Origin: Stagonosporopsis chrysanthemi
Taxonomy: Eukaryota; Ascomycota; Dothideomycetes; Pleosporales; Didymellaceae
Length of the DNA: 64,000 nt
Reading direction: 5' to 3'
NCBI GenBank assembly: GCA_022560025.1
Contig: JAFISE010000039.1
Span: 1-64,000 of the forward strand
Part shown: one piece after another, positions 1 to 10,051 of the stretch
Layout: the number at the start of each line of letters is the position of its first letter
Position numbering within the stretch: position 1 is the stretch's first letter
Translations under genes and position numbers: made by a program
The notes under the pieces: model-generated
Told to the model about the DNA's origin: nothing
Database searches by the model: none
The model's input: only the letters and a program-made list of their open reading frames with translations

Positions 1-446
1 TTTGGTCTGCGTTTGGCTCTCCACTTGCAATAACCCTCTGCAGCCATTGCTCGTTGTACAGTGCGTCGTGATACCTGAGGTATAGCCTGATTACTATCCT
101 ACAACCCTGCCTCATCCATGAGCTTCCGGTACTCAATTTGAGGGTTCTTTTTGGCAATTCTAAGAAGCCGACGATGATCTCTCCTAGTTAAAACAGGTGG
201 CTGGCCATCTCTTGCTTTTGTAGTGTTGCTGGAGGTATCCTTCCATCGGGCGATCGTTTTCTGGACACAGCGTTGAGAGCAGCCAAGATTGGCTGCTATT
301 TCAGACGTCCGCGCGCCCGCGTCAACTTGGGCTAAGCAATAAATACGTTGCGCTTCTGTTAATTCACCCCCAGGCATTCGATTTCCTGAAATTTCAGTGC
401 CAAAAGACCTCATATTGATGGAGTAATGTGGCGTCAAAGAACGCAT
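1..446 (-). pseudogene. Tc1/mariner transposase N-terminus with an in-frame stop
   Basis: The reading frame starts at 446 and encodes a helix-turn-helix DNA-binding region of Tc1 type: MPGGELTEAQRIYCLAQ, then an HTH with SEIAANLGCSQRCVQKTI, then RRDHRRLLRIAKKNPQIEY. It stops at a TAG at 99-101 after MDEAGL. The same frame stays open beyond the stop (SRRTVQRAMAAEGYCKWRAK) to the window edge, which is the normal second HTH of the family. So this is one transposase broken by a nonsense codon, not two genes. TAG could come from CAG by C-to-T change, as expected of RIP. The DDE catalytic domain is not in the window. Confidence 0.8.
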
Positions 447-515
447 CGCTCTGGTGTTTTGGTGGGTGTTGGTGGCACGTGCGTTTCGGGCGAACAGACT
501 TTTGGCTTAGTACAG
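1..515 (-). mobile_element. 5' portion of a Tc1/mariner-type DNA transposon
   Basis: The segment encodes the N-terminal part of a Tc1-like transposase read on the minus strand and runs off the left edge. Upstream of the transposase start, the minus strand reads TA-CTG-TACTAAGCCAAAAGTC near 516-495, which resembles the terminal inverted repeat of a Tc1 element beside its TA target site. I therefore place the element end at about 512-517. The other end is outside the window, so the repeat pair cannot be confirmed. The element lies inside the 3' end of a HET gene on the same strand. TIR assignment is inference; the transposase similarity is stronger. Confidence 0.65.
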
Positions 516-2067
516 TAAAATGAGACAATCCAACGAACGCCTGGAGGTCTGCGGCCATGCTGTACGTAGCTGTACTTTCCCTCGTCATCACCACAGCGTT
601 GCTGTGCGGTCGCAGTCTTTCAGACAGGGTCTTGGGCTCCAAACTGTTGAGATGGAAGTCCGAGTGCTTTTCAAAGTCTGCCTGTCCGCTTTCGAGCGTG
701 TGCGCCCAGGCAAATTTGAACACTCGTTTCGACGTGCGTAGCTTGCGATCGTACAAGGTTGCCTCCCACAGAAACGCGACGCCATCTATCGCATGGCTCG
801 AGCATTGTTTGTCACATTTACTGCCACACGAGCCTACCAGGCCACATGTATACAGTTTCCTTCCATTGGCGTGTTTACCGGAAATTTCCTGGCTTGATAA
901 TACAACCACCTCGTAGGCACGAGCCAGATACTCCAACCACCAGCAAGAGATAATCGTATCTGAGCGTGACCCGAGTTTGTGGTCCGGGCATGTTGACGTA
1001 TCATGTTTCGGTATGTCGAACGAGAAGAGGAATGGTAATTGGACTTGTGCCGTCAGCACTGGATGTTGCTCACGTTGCAGCACCTTGTCTGAAAACAGGT
1101 CTGTAAATCGTGGGTAATCGAGTATTATTCCTGACTCCAAGACGCGGAGAAGAATATCCCAGCTGGAGACACTGTAGTTGAGTGAAGGCTCAAGCGACGT
1201 TGCAGCCTCCGGCGAGAGCAGCCCGACCGAAGAGAAGAGTCGGTCTCGGGGAATTTCGCAATCAGAGCTACTGAAGGTTCTGAATAGATGTTCCAGATCG
1301 AAACGAATTCCACGGTGGTAGCTTTCATGCATAGTGTGGAGTCTAAGCACAAGGGCGAGCCGTTTAGAGTCCACCTTCGTCTCGTCGCCCAGAGTCCTTA
1401 GAATTTTGCTGATGTACTCGCGATAGTAACCCGAGATACAGGTCCGTCCTGCCAGAAGTGATATCCTGGGAGCAAGCACGAACTCTTGTACAGTCCAACT
1501 TCTGCGCCAATAATCGCATTCCACTAAGGCGACGCATGCCCCCCTCAATGCGGTTGCTGGATAGTACTCCACAGTCCCGATCTTGAAAGACACATTGTCG
1601 TCGGTGAAGTTGCTTCCTGGGATGTTGAATCTGTCGATGACCTTTAGTGCGTTGATAACATTTGCGTCGGACCCAAGCCAGCAGTAAGTTGCCGAAGCGT
1701 TGGTGTAAATCTGACCCATGAGGCGAATCTGAGAGCTCCGCTCCGCAAGGTCACTCTGATTGATACAAATGGCATCAATCCAGACGGCGAGGCTCTTTGC
1801 TCGTCCTCGACAGCCGCGTAGAAATTCTGCCAGATTCTCACGGACTTGGACCGTGACGCCGTTAACGATTATGTAAGAGCTAGGCTTAAGAGCGCCCCAA
1901 ACGTACGAGCCAGCAACATACTTCCTAGCGGATGAAGCAAGAGTGGTTGTGACCAATTCGCACTGTATCGGAGCATGCGTCTTGAGGCTCGGTAGAACTC
2001 GAAGAAGCCGGAAACTTGCCCCATCCGAAGGCAAAGAATCGTAGTGGAGTGATTGCTTCTCTTCCAT
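394..2067 (-). CDS. HET-domain protein with a transposon-derived C-terminus
   Basis: A single open frame of 557 aa with the heterokaryon-incompatibility (HET) domain: SYVWG at residues 54-58, WIDAICINQ at 96-104, an IRLMGQIY helix near 115, and WTVQEFVL at 191-198. HET proteins act in self/non-self recognition and can trigger cell death when incompatible partners meet. The start ATG at 2067 fits the family's short leader before the first motif. The last ~40 residues (from about position 515) are read out of Tc1 transposon sequence in a frame other than the transposase. The original C-terminus has been replaced or truncated. The usual HET C-terminal 'gD.v.vl.G..vP..lr' block is not visible, so function is doubtful. 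Confidence 0.8.
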   Translation of the reverse strand: MEEKQSLHYDSLPSDGASFRLLRVLPSLKTHAPIQCELVTTTLASSARKYVAGSYVWGALKPSSYIIVNGVTVQVRENLAEFLRGCRGRAKSLAVWIDAICINQSDLAERSSQIRLMGQIYTNASATYCWLGSDANVINALKVIDRFNIPGSNFTDDNVSFKIGTVEYYPATALRGACVALVECDYWRRSWTVQEFVLAPRISLLAGRTCISGYYREYISKILRTLGDETKVDSKRLALVLRLHTMHESYHRGIRFDLEHLFRTFSSSDCEIPRDRLFSSVGLLSPEAATSLEPSLNYSVSSWDILLRVLESGIILDYPRFTDLFSDKVLQREQHPVLTAQVQLPFLFSFDIPKHDTSTCPDHKLGSRSDTIISCWWLEYLARAYEVVVLSSQEISGKHANGRKLYTCGLVGSCGSKCDKQCSSHAIDGVAFLWEATLYDRKLRTSKRVFKFAWAHTLESGQADFEKHSDFHLNSLEPKTLSERLRPHSNAVVMTRESTATYSMAADLQAFVGLSHFTVLSQKSVRPKRTCHQHPPKHQSDAFFDATLLHQYEVFWH

Positions 2068-2881
2068 GGCTCAAGATCAAGCCGGATGGTCGACTTCGGG
2101 TGAGTGGTGCTTGTGACAGAGAGGGGTATCATTTAAAAGGCTGTTCACGATATAAGCATTCATGCGGTTGTCGTAGTACGACTCGCAGTCAGCCCCCGAT
2201 TAGGCCAAAGATTGACCCTACCGCACTGACGACCCTCTTATTGGCTGAAATTATCGGCTGACAGTGGGGCGCGTATTGTGCGTTAAGCCACGCTCGAAAT
2301 GTTCACCATCAAACGGCGATGATGGCTCTCGAGCTGCCGGACGAAAAGATAGACAGAGGTGTGGGGTGAGAGGTTGCAGCGCACAGCGCGGAATAGGTGA
2401 GTGCTGGAGATAGCGCGAATTGCCAAGCAACGCAGCGAGGCAGCAGCGACGTATGGGTTCACAAGCAGATCCACCTACCTTCAACCTAGAACAGATATAC
2501 AGAAGCTCGATGAGAACTGGGAGTTATGAGAGCTTGATAGAAATTTTTGGCATACACAGTTGCAAAACGTAGACGTGCGATGGCATTTGAAGGACAGCAA
2601 ATGGAGCAGTATGTTCAGAAGCTTCCCTCTGGCAGCGAATTATTGCGGAAGAGTATGCTTTGAGAGATGCGTCTGCAGGAGAGAAGCAGATCAATGGATG
2701 CGCGATACAGAACGGTGGCGCGAAAGGGGACTACGAGCGCCGTTTGCTCGTACGTAAGTGCAAGACGCTCTTGGTAAGGACGAAAAAAATCACGTCACGA
2801 CCTCCTTCATCGAAACCTAAGGTCAATCCACCCTCAAAATTGTGTACTGAGCGCAATTCGGCATTGCAGAGCTCAAACAAC
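2068..2881. other. Divergent intergenic region, HET gene / SDR gene
   Basis: 814 bp between the HET gene start (minus strand) and the SDR start (plus strand). It must hold both promoters. Only short shadow frames are present; I see no RNA gene or repeat. An in-frame upstream start for the SDR at 2660 exists, but the extension has no SDR character. Confidence 0.6.
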
Positions 2882-3796
2882 ATGTCTTCAGCTCAGCGCA
2901 CCGTCCTCATTACTGGCTGTTCCGACAACTCCCTCGGATCCGCACTCGCACTCGCACTACAGAAGCATGGTGATCTGCAGGTATTTGCAGCAGCGCGCAA
3001 CACTGCCAAGATGACTGCACTTTCGTCCGCCGGAATTAAGACACTGGAGTTAGACGTTACATCATCGGAATCAATCAAAGCGCTTGTGGAAGAGGTCACG
3101 CACTTGACAAAGGGCAAACTAGACATCTTGATCAACTCAGTTGGCGGTGGTCACTACCAACCATTCCTGCACCTGGACATTTCTAAAGCAAAGCAACTCT
3201 TCGATGTAAACGTCTGGGGTTTCGTCGAAACAACTCAAGCCTTTCTTCCCCTGTTGCTAGCTAATGCCGAGCCTGGCAAGAAAGGCCGCAAGAGCGTGAT
3301 CGTGAACAACACATCCATCTCCTCCGTCCTGCGAACACCCTACCACTCGGCCTACTCGGCCTCGAAAGCCGCAATGGCCATGTTCAACGACATCCAACGC
3401 GTTGAGCTCGAACCGCTGGGCATCAAAGTCGTCGATCTCAAGACCGGTTCTTTGGAATCCAACTTCGGCGATAACAAATCCAATATCTATGAGCTCCCCG
3501 ACGATTCACCGTACCAGCCGATCAAGGACGAAGTCATGAAGATTATGACAGGCGAGGTCACGGAAGCCTATGCGGAAGATAGGAGAGCTTGGGCGAAGAA
3601 CGTCGTCAAGGATTTGATGAAGAACCCTGATAGCCCACCGCCGCAGATTTGGAGAGGCGGTGCGGCGGGCACGATTCAGGCGACCAGCAAGATGGACAGT
3701 ATCTTGCCGAACTATCTGACGGATGGCAATTTTCAGGGGCTGGGCGGGCTGGACAAGCTGGGGAAGTTGCTGGAGAAGAAGGGGAAGGGGGTTTGA
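2882..3796 (+). CDS. Short-chain dehydrogenase/reductase, AYR1-like
   Basis: A 304-aa classical SDR in a single exon. It has the nucleotide-binding segment LITGCSDNSLG at residues 9-19, LDVTSS near 58-62, and an active site of Ser145, Tyr158 and Lys162 (YSASK). The NNAG motif is altered to NSVG at 85-88. The pattern and length resemble 1-acyldihydroxyacetone-phosphate reductase-like SDRs (AYR1 group), which reduce a ketone with NADPH; the substrate here is not predictable. I chose the ATG at 2882 because the Rossmann fold starts eight residues later. The frame is open upstream to 2660, but that extension looks like 5' UTR. Confidence 0.85.
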   Translation: MSSAQRTVLITGCSDNSLGSALALALQKHGDLQVFAAARNTAKMTALSSAGIKTLELDVTSSESIKALVEEVTHLTKGKLDILINSVGGGHYQPFLHLDISKAKQLFDVNVWGFVETTQAFLPLLLANAEPGKKGRKSVIVNNTSISSVLRTPYHSAYSASKAAMAMFNDIQRVELEPLGIKVVDLKTGSLESNFGDNKSNIYELPDDSPYQPIKDEVMKIMTGEVTEAYAEDRRAWAKNVVKDLMKNPDSPPPQIWRGGAAGTIQATSKMDSILPNYLTDGNFQGLGGLDKLGKLLEKKGKGV

Positions 3797-6700
3797 AATT
3801 GCTAGACTCGTTTACCATAAAGTGCTTCCAGTGTCTACATGTTTGCGGAATTCTGTTCAAAACCTCTAAGGATGTAAGAAGATGGCGTTAATGTTGTCGC
3901 TGACCCCTTGAAAGCGCTTGTAGGGCCTGTTTGGGCCGTATTCTGAAAAGTATCTGAACTTCCTCCCACATTCAGCTCTCAGCTCCCAAGCACATTGGAT
4001 CTGCGTGCCAACATTGTCTCGCAAGATCACGTGAACGAGAAACACTCTCAAGCAAAGAAGCTCACGCAGGCAAACAGGTATAAAGCTGGCTTAATCGAGT
4101 CAAAGACACTTCCACGCTCTGATACAGCTCGACCAGTATCGTCAAATCACTTGGTATCATGAGCCTATTTTGCCAGCTCCAATGCATATACGCTCTGCTC
4201 CAACCAGCACGACAATGTCAAATCAGGGGAAATATAGAAGGTGAGATCGTGCATCGTCTCTGTAGTGCAACACCACCGAACGTCTTACTCAGAGTCGTGC
4301 ACACTGAGTTCGTCGACTTCCACTCGCGACCAGGTAAGATGATCAAACGTGATGGTCTGAAAGATTTTGCTGCCAAGGTAGCTGAGCCTCCGAGGGAATA
4401 TGACGATGCACTCTTTTCTGAAATGGCAATGTATGGGCTCACCGTAGGACACCAAGCATCTAGGTTCTGCACAGGCAATAACAAAATGTTTTAATGGCCT
4501 CGAATGCATGGAGATTTAGAAGTCCAAGAAGTACTTGCACGTTATTGTCTCACATTGTGGACACATTGAGACTGTCACGGGGACATCGGCCTTTGTATAT
4601 GCTATGCACTTAGTGTATGGATTGGCTTCGTTACGCCTCTGCGAGCTGATGTAGTACAGACATAACCACAGTGCTTACATGTTGCCGTCGTCACTCTGTC
4701 TAGTCCCATAGCTATGCTGCCCATCCAGTCGAAATCTCAGGCGTGGTCCTCAAGAGACATTCTGTGAACGAGTCTGCCATTTCAATGAAGGAGGAATTGG
4801 GGGCCCGCAGATAGCTTGAAACCACAACTTCAGTAAATACTAAACGACGAATCCGCAATCAGGCATACACTTGTATTCAAGCTTGGTATTGTGGCAGGCA
4901 TATCTCCTGAGCACCCAGCCACCTGCTTTATCACCATGTACAACACTGGGCCTCGCGGCCAGACGACTAACTACCGACCTAAGCGCCGCGAGGCTGCTGA
5001 CGAGGTGTGGGTATTACTACTTGAAGCAATTTGCGCGATGAGATGATAGTCAGCAGACTGACATGTGTTGTAGCAAGCTGATCCATGCATACGGTTCCAC
5101 TCGTTACCGCCCAATCTTTACGCGGGTACCTGAACATCTTCATCAGTTCTCACGACTCGCAGCAGGCATTCCCAGACTCTCTGGAAATTGCGCTGGATAG
5201 TCTATCTCGGAGGAGGATTGGTCCAATTTCATAAAAGCAGTGACAATGGCGCCTCACCTTTGGTTTCCCCTCTTGGTCCGTGACAGCCTGCAGTCGTCGT
5301 GTCCCTCCAGCGTTGGACGTTCCGGGATGATGCTGGAAGGATACATGCGCAAGGATAGCCCAAAACGCACCGATTTGGAGCCAGTTTGGTTGCCGTCAAG
5401 CGACCCAAACTTTGCTCTTGGAGAGCAGTGGCCGAGACGAGACTGGTGAAACTGCTATTTGCGCGCAATGCCATCTCGAGAGTCAGAACATGAGGCTGGT
5501 GGCTGCTAACAAGCCATCTAAAGAACACTGCGCTGTAGCAGCGCCGGAGCGGACCTCGGAACGCCATGACTTGCTAACTAGCTCACCGCCGAAACGCCGT
5601 GACTCGCACCGTTTCCGTGTGTGCGAAATGGCATGTTGCCATGCCGGGAAGTGCAAGGACGGCCCTACACCTACTAGAATTCAGGGATCCTATAGTCATC
5701 GACGCTCGTCTTGGAGCTAGTCCCGGAGCAAAGAACCGGGGCCCGCTTGTTCGCACAAAATGATGGTCTGAGGGCGGGCTACCAAAGTTAACAGGGCGAT
5801 CACAGCTGTCGCGCCCGTGGCGACAGTGCGACTGAAGCAGGTGCCAAATATTGACGTGTCTCGTAAGCTTCTGGAAGGACCACCAGAGCCTAAAGCGTCT
5901 GGTATATTCCCTGGAGGTGATACTCACCGCTCTGGTGTCCATAACAACGGCGGTGGACATCGGAGCATGGTGGTCTATATGGCCGATCATAAAGAACCGG
6001 AGATACAGTGCAGAGTCAAGCGTTCGGCGCAGTACGTCCGAGGCAGGTGACTGATTTTGAGGCTGCAGGTGCGACGACAAGAGCGCGCGCAAAAATGCAC
6101 GTTACAGAGGGGCCCCTTGCGCACGAAAGCCCCGAGAGCGAAAGGGTGCCACGAAAGTGGATGTAATGCCCACGTTGCTGCTGTGCTCGTGCATTGTGTG
6201 TTCCGCACAAGAGCACGCAAGAGGGGCAGCGAGTTGGCGTCTGCGTAATTTCGAACAGCCGTCTTCTCGAAGTTGTGGTTTCAAGGATGATCGCTGTAGT
6301 GCCGTAGATACAGTGTAACGATCGCGTCGGGCGGGAAATCGTCGAATCTTCGACAGCTGCCAGATTCAAGACTAGTTAGTGTCCGCTGCAAGCGCCACAG
6401 CAGGAGCCTCCCAAAAGCTTGCTGGAGCCGGGGAGGACTTTGCGCCGGTTGTTGTTGCGCAATGATTACACGAAAGATGATCAGATGTTGTGGCTAATTT
6501 GAGCGCGAGATACGATGTGAGGAGATGCAGCGCGGTTCGGGTACTCGCCTTGATCTGTCGATGAGCAGCACTAGACTGTTGACGTAGCGGACGTACCTAC
6601 CTGCCGGGACCAACTTATTGCGACTTCAATCGAGACATCGTATGATTCTGCCGTCACTGAAGGAAGGATAACAAGTTGAAGATGACCGTTTCCGTGTTTT

Positions 6701-8904
6701 GCGAAAACAGAGATCTGCATGGTGACGGTATCACGATTTCACGAGTATGCCTCGCCATGGAGGTGGCGCTGGGAAGGGAGAAGCAGCTCGTGACGAGAAG
6801 ACGAAAAAAACAACAAAGCTCTCCATAGCGTGTATGCAGATCAAGCGTAAGCACCGAGATCTCCTTTGTGGCGCTCTGCAGCTCACTACGGTGGGTAGTT
6901 TGGATCGCACCACAGGACAATGGCAATAGCCTCGAGTCGTTCTCCCTCAGTGAAGCTTTTCTTTTTCGCTGCTATGGCTCAACGATCGTTTACAGTAATT
7001 CCAGCGGGCGTTTGTCCCAACATGCGACTCAAAACCATCGTTTTGGTCGCGGGAAAAGTGTTTTTTGCTGTTCCCCGGTCGTGCAACCGCACCCTTTGCA
7101 ATCGTTCGCTGATCGATCGATAAGTCTTGCTTTTCAACGGCACGGGTGATTCAAGCCATAGACGAGCAAGCTAATTTGAACGTCCTTGTTGAACCACGTT
7201 ACTTATTGTGATACCCATGATTGCAGCATGAGTCGCAGTTGCACTGGGCTGCCTCAGATTTTATTGAGATGGGCGATCTGGACACATATGGCCTTCCACG
7301 GTATAGGTTCGGGAGCGAGACTCACCTCTCGGCGTGAAGCGTCGAGCAGGGTCTCAGATACAAGGCCCGTTGCTGAATTGCGCCGATGTAGAAAGTGCTT
7401 GGATTCAGTGAGCTGACAGACGCCACAGGCGGCTCCATTGCAATGTACTGCTCATCCATACAATGGTGAAACGTTGGAATCAAATCTGCAGCAAATCAAT
7501 GGAGCTGCTGAGGGGGCCTGGTAAGAAGAAGCACTCGTTGTACGGCGTGATTCGGCGCACTTTGTCGAGCAAGCTTACAGAGGCCACTCGCCGAGATTCG
7601 ATCCTACAGTGGCTCACTGACATACCAACATTGTGGAGTATGAGTGGGATGATACTGAAAGTTTGACGCAAATTCAACGACCAAGCAGGAGCGCAGCCCA
7701 CTTTCCCTGGTCCACCTTCGCCAAACTTGAGCTGCAGCAGCTTCTGTTGCTGACGTGAAAAACTACAAAGATCAGGGAAGTTTGTAGATCATTCAGGTGC
7801 TTTGCTTCGCTTCCGGAAGGTGGATCCACGTCAAAAAATCGGTTGCTAGCTGCAAAGCAATTGCCGGCGTCCGCTGTAGAATTTGGCGGAATTGCGATGC
7901 TTGATTCAAGTGGCCGCACCGCTCTCCTAGACGTCGCAGCACTCAGAGATTTCCTGGCCTTGTTCAGTCAAATTAAACCACGATGGATGAGCTGTACACC
8001 ATAACCTTGCTCTGAAGCCTTGCAAGCATAGGAACAAGTGACATGTTGTGGGTTGCGTTCTCATCTAACCACAGCGGAGGCGGTGAAGTTAGGAAGCATT
8101 GCTTGGGCAACGATAAGCAGAAGCGCACCATCTCCACATCACCGATAATCCTGTCCTCCGGCAGTGTAAGTCCACAAGAAGTGTAGGGCGACGGGAGATG
8201 TGCATAACCATAGTGATTTACACAGAGACGAGCACCGTGTCAGTGTTGTCAGGCATAAACCAGGCGCCATGGCTGACGTGGAAAGCGCTATTTGTCTAGC
8301 CAGTTGTAGTTGATGCGTGGACAACAAAATAGAGCCACGGGCCCTAGGCAGTGAAGACATGCTATATCACGGGGTCAGCATGGGTATTCCTCAGCGTGTT
8401 TTTAATTGCATTGGGTGTGAGAAGCTGCGACAACGCTAAATCTGGCGGTGAAGTTCATGCAGACAGCTCATCAGATCCGTGGTTCATCCAACAGATCAAA
8501 ACACGCCATTACCGGGATATACCCTGGAGGGAAAACTGTGAACATTGAACAATTGTTTTGACATTTGTCGAAGCACCATGTGCTACGCGGTAATCCTATT
8601 ATGATACAGAGAAGAAGAGAAAACGCTGGACCAGGGAGCTGGTGGCGTGAGTAGGCAAAAGTATTTGAAAGTAGCCTCGCAATAGAGCGCAAGCTGGGAA
8701 ATGGTCGCGACGCCGATGTAAATGCTAGCAGTGAACAATAGCAGCGTCTCCAAGAACGCCGATTCAAAGACCATGACGATATGTCGATGGTAACGCGCGC
8801 CAAACGAACAGGTGCCGCCTTGCTGGATCCAAGTATACATTATTGGCAACTGGGGCTTAGCCAAACGCCGGTAAATATGACAGTCGAGATTAGCTTTTGA
8901 GTCG
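3797..8904. other. 5.1-kb region without a convincing gene
   Basis: All frames are short and none shows a recognisable domain. The only point of note is a TATAAAG at 4079-4085 followed by an ATG at 4159 opening a 111-codon frame (ends 4494). Its N-terminus is mildly hydrophobic and it matches nothing I recognise, so I treat it as a weak candidate only. I see no tRNA, tandem array or transposon domain in the rest. Confidence 0.5.
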
Positions 8905-10051
8905 TTATGTCGTGATGGTAGTGCTGGTCGAAGCGTGACACCCTCGCTCGTGGCGCTTCATGTTGCTTCGCACACTGAAAGCTTTGCCACATCCTGCCTG
9001 AGGGCACTTGTACGGCTTCTCGCCAGTGTGACTATGGCTGTGGATGCGCAGACTACTTGGCCGCGAAAAGGCCTTGTTGCATGTGGAGCAAATGTAACGA
9101 TCCTGTGACTGAGGGAAAGCTGACTGGCTCGACGTGCTGATGTAGTGGTGGTGTTGCCAGGGGTTTGCGCTAGCAGCGGCATTGTTAGGCTGAGGCATGG
9201 GCAGCGGCATCGTTGGCTGATAGTTCGAAGGTAGCGGACGCTGAGCGTACATGCTTGCACTGTTGTACGAGTGCTGTTCAGGCGAGTAGAACGAGGTTGC
9301 TGATGCATTACCGGGAGACGATTGGTATGGCGACTGGGCGTACATCGAGCCGCTGTACGGAGACATGGAGTGCGACGGGACAGATTCCCGCTTCATAGCT
9401 GGCATTGAGGACAGGACTTGACGCTGCTGGTGGGGCTCCATGTTGTTGAGCGATGCCCCCATAAAGTAGGCTGCTGAGGCGGCAGAGTGAGCCGAAGTGG
9501 AAGAGGGCGACCGTTGACCGTCACCAGCGGCGTCAGGGTGCATTGGTGGTGTCGGGGGTAGTGTCATGCGAGTGTTGGTGTTCACTGTTGGGGCGGCAAT
9601 GTAGGCCGAGTGTTGCTGTTGTCTTTGCATTGCGCCTGTCTGCTGTGTCTGTCCAAGTTGTGGCGAAGACGACTGTCTGTGTTGTGACTGTGGGCTCTGC
9701 GCGGCGGCTATTTCGGTCAGAATGAATGGTGCAGGGGTTGGTCGCGGCGGAGCACTTACCAGTGTCTGATGCAGGCTTCTCACCGCCGGCAAATTCGAGG
9801 AGACTGGAAATTGAAGGCAGCGATGGTTTCTGCTCCTCCGCAGGTGGTGAAGGCGGCGACTGCGGCCGTTGTCGCTGGTATTGGTACTCGACCTGCTGTG
9901 GGTGTGCGGAGTAGAGAGTGGGCGCTACATTTGTCGAGACAGAGTAGCCGCGAGGCTGCGGTTGCTGGTAGTAGGCCGACTGCGGTGGGTGCTGGAAGGC
10001 TTCGCGCTCCCGAACACTGCCGTGTACCATGCTGGCGAGATGCATTGCCAT
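8905..10051 (-). CDS. C2H2 zinc-finger transcription factor, two C-terminal fingers
   Basis: Two exons, 9760-10051 and 8905-9707, with a 52-nt intron (9708-9759; donor GTAAGT, acceptor AATAG), give 364 aa. Most of the protein is low-complexity Gln/Ser/Pro/Tyr-rich sequence typical of a fungal regulator. Two adjacent C2H2 fingers sit at the C-terminus: YICSTCNKAF...HSHSH, the TGEKPYKC linker, then CPQAGCGKAF...HERGCH. The finger arrangement resembles fungal conidiation or stress regulators of the FlbC/RfeC type, but I cannot assign an orthologue. Nuclear DNA binding is expected. The retained intron would also stay open for a while in another frame, so splicing should be checked. Confidence 0.85.
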
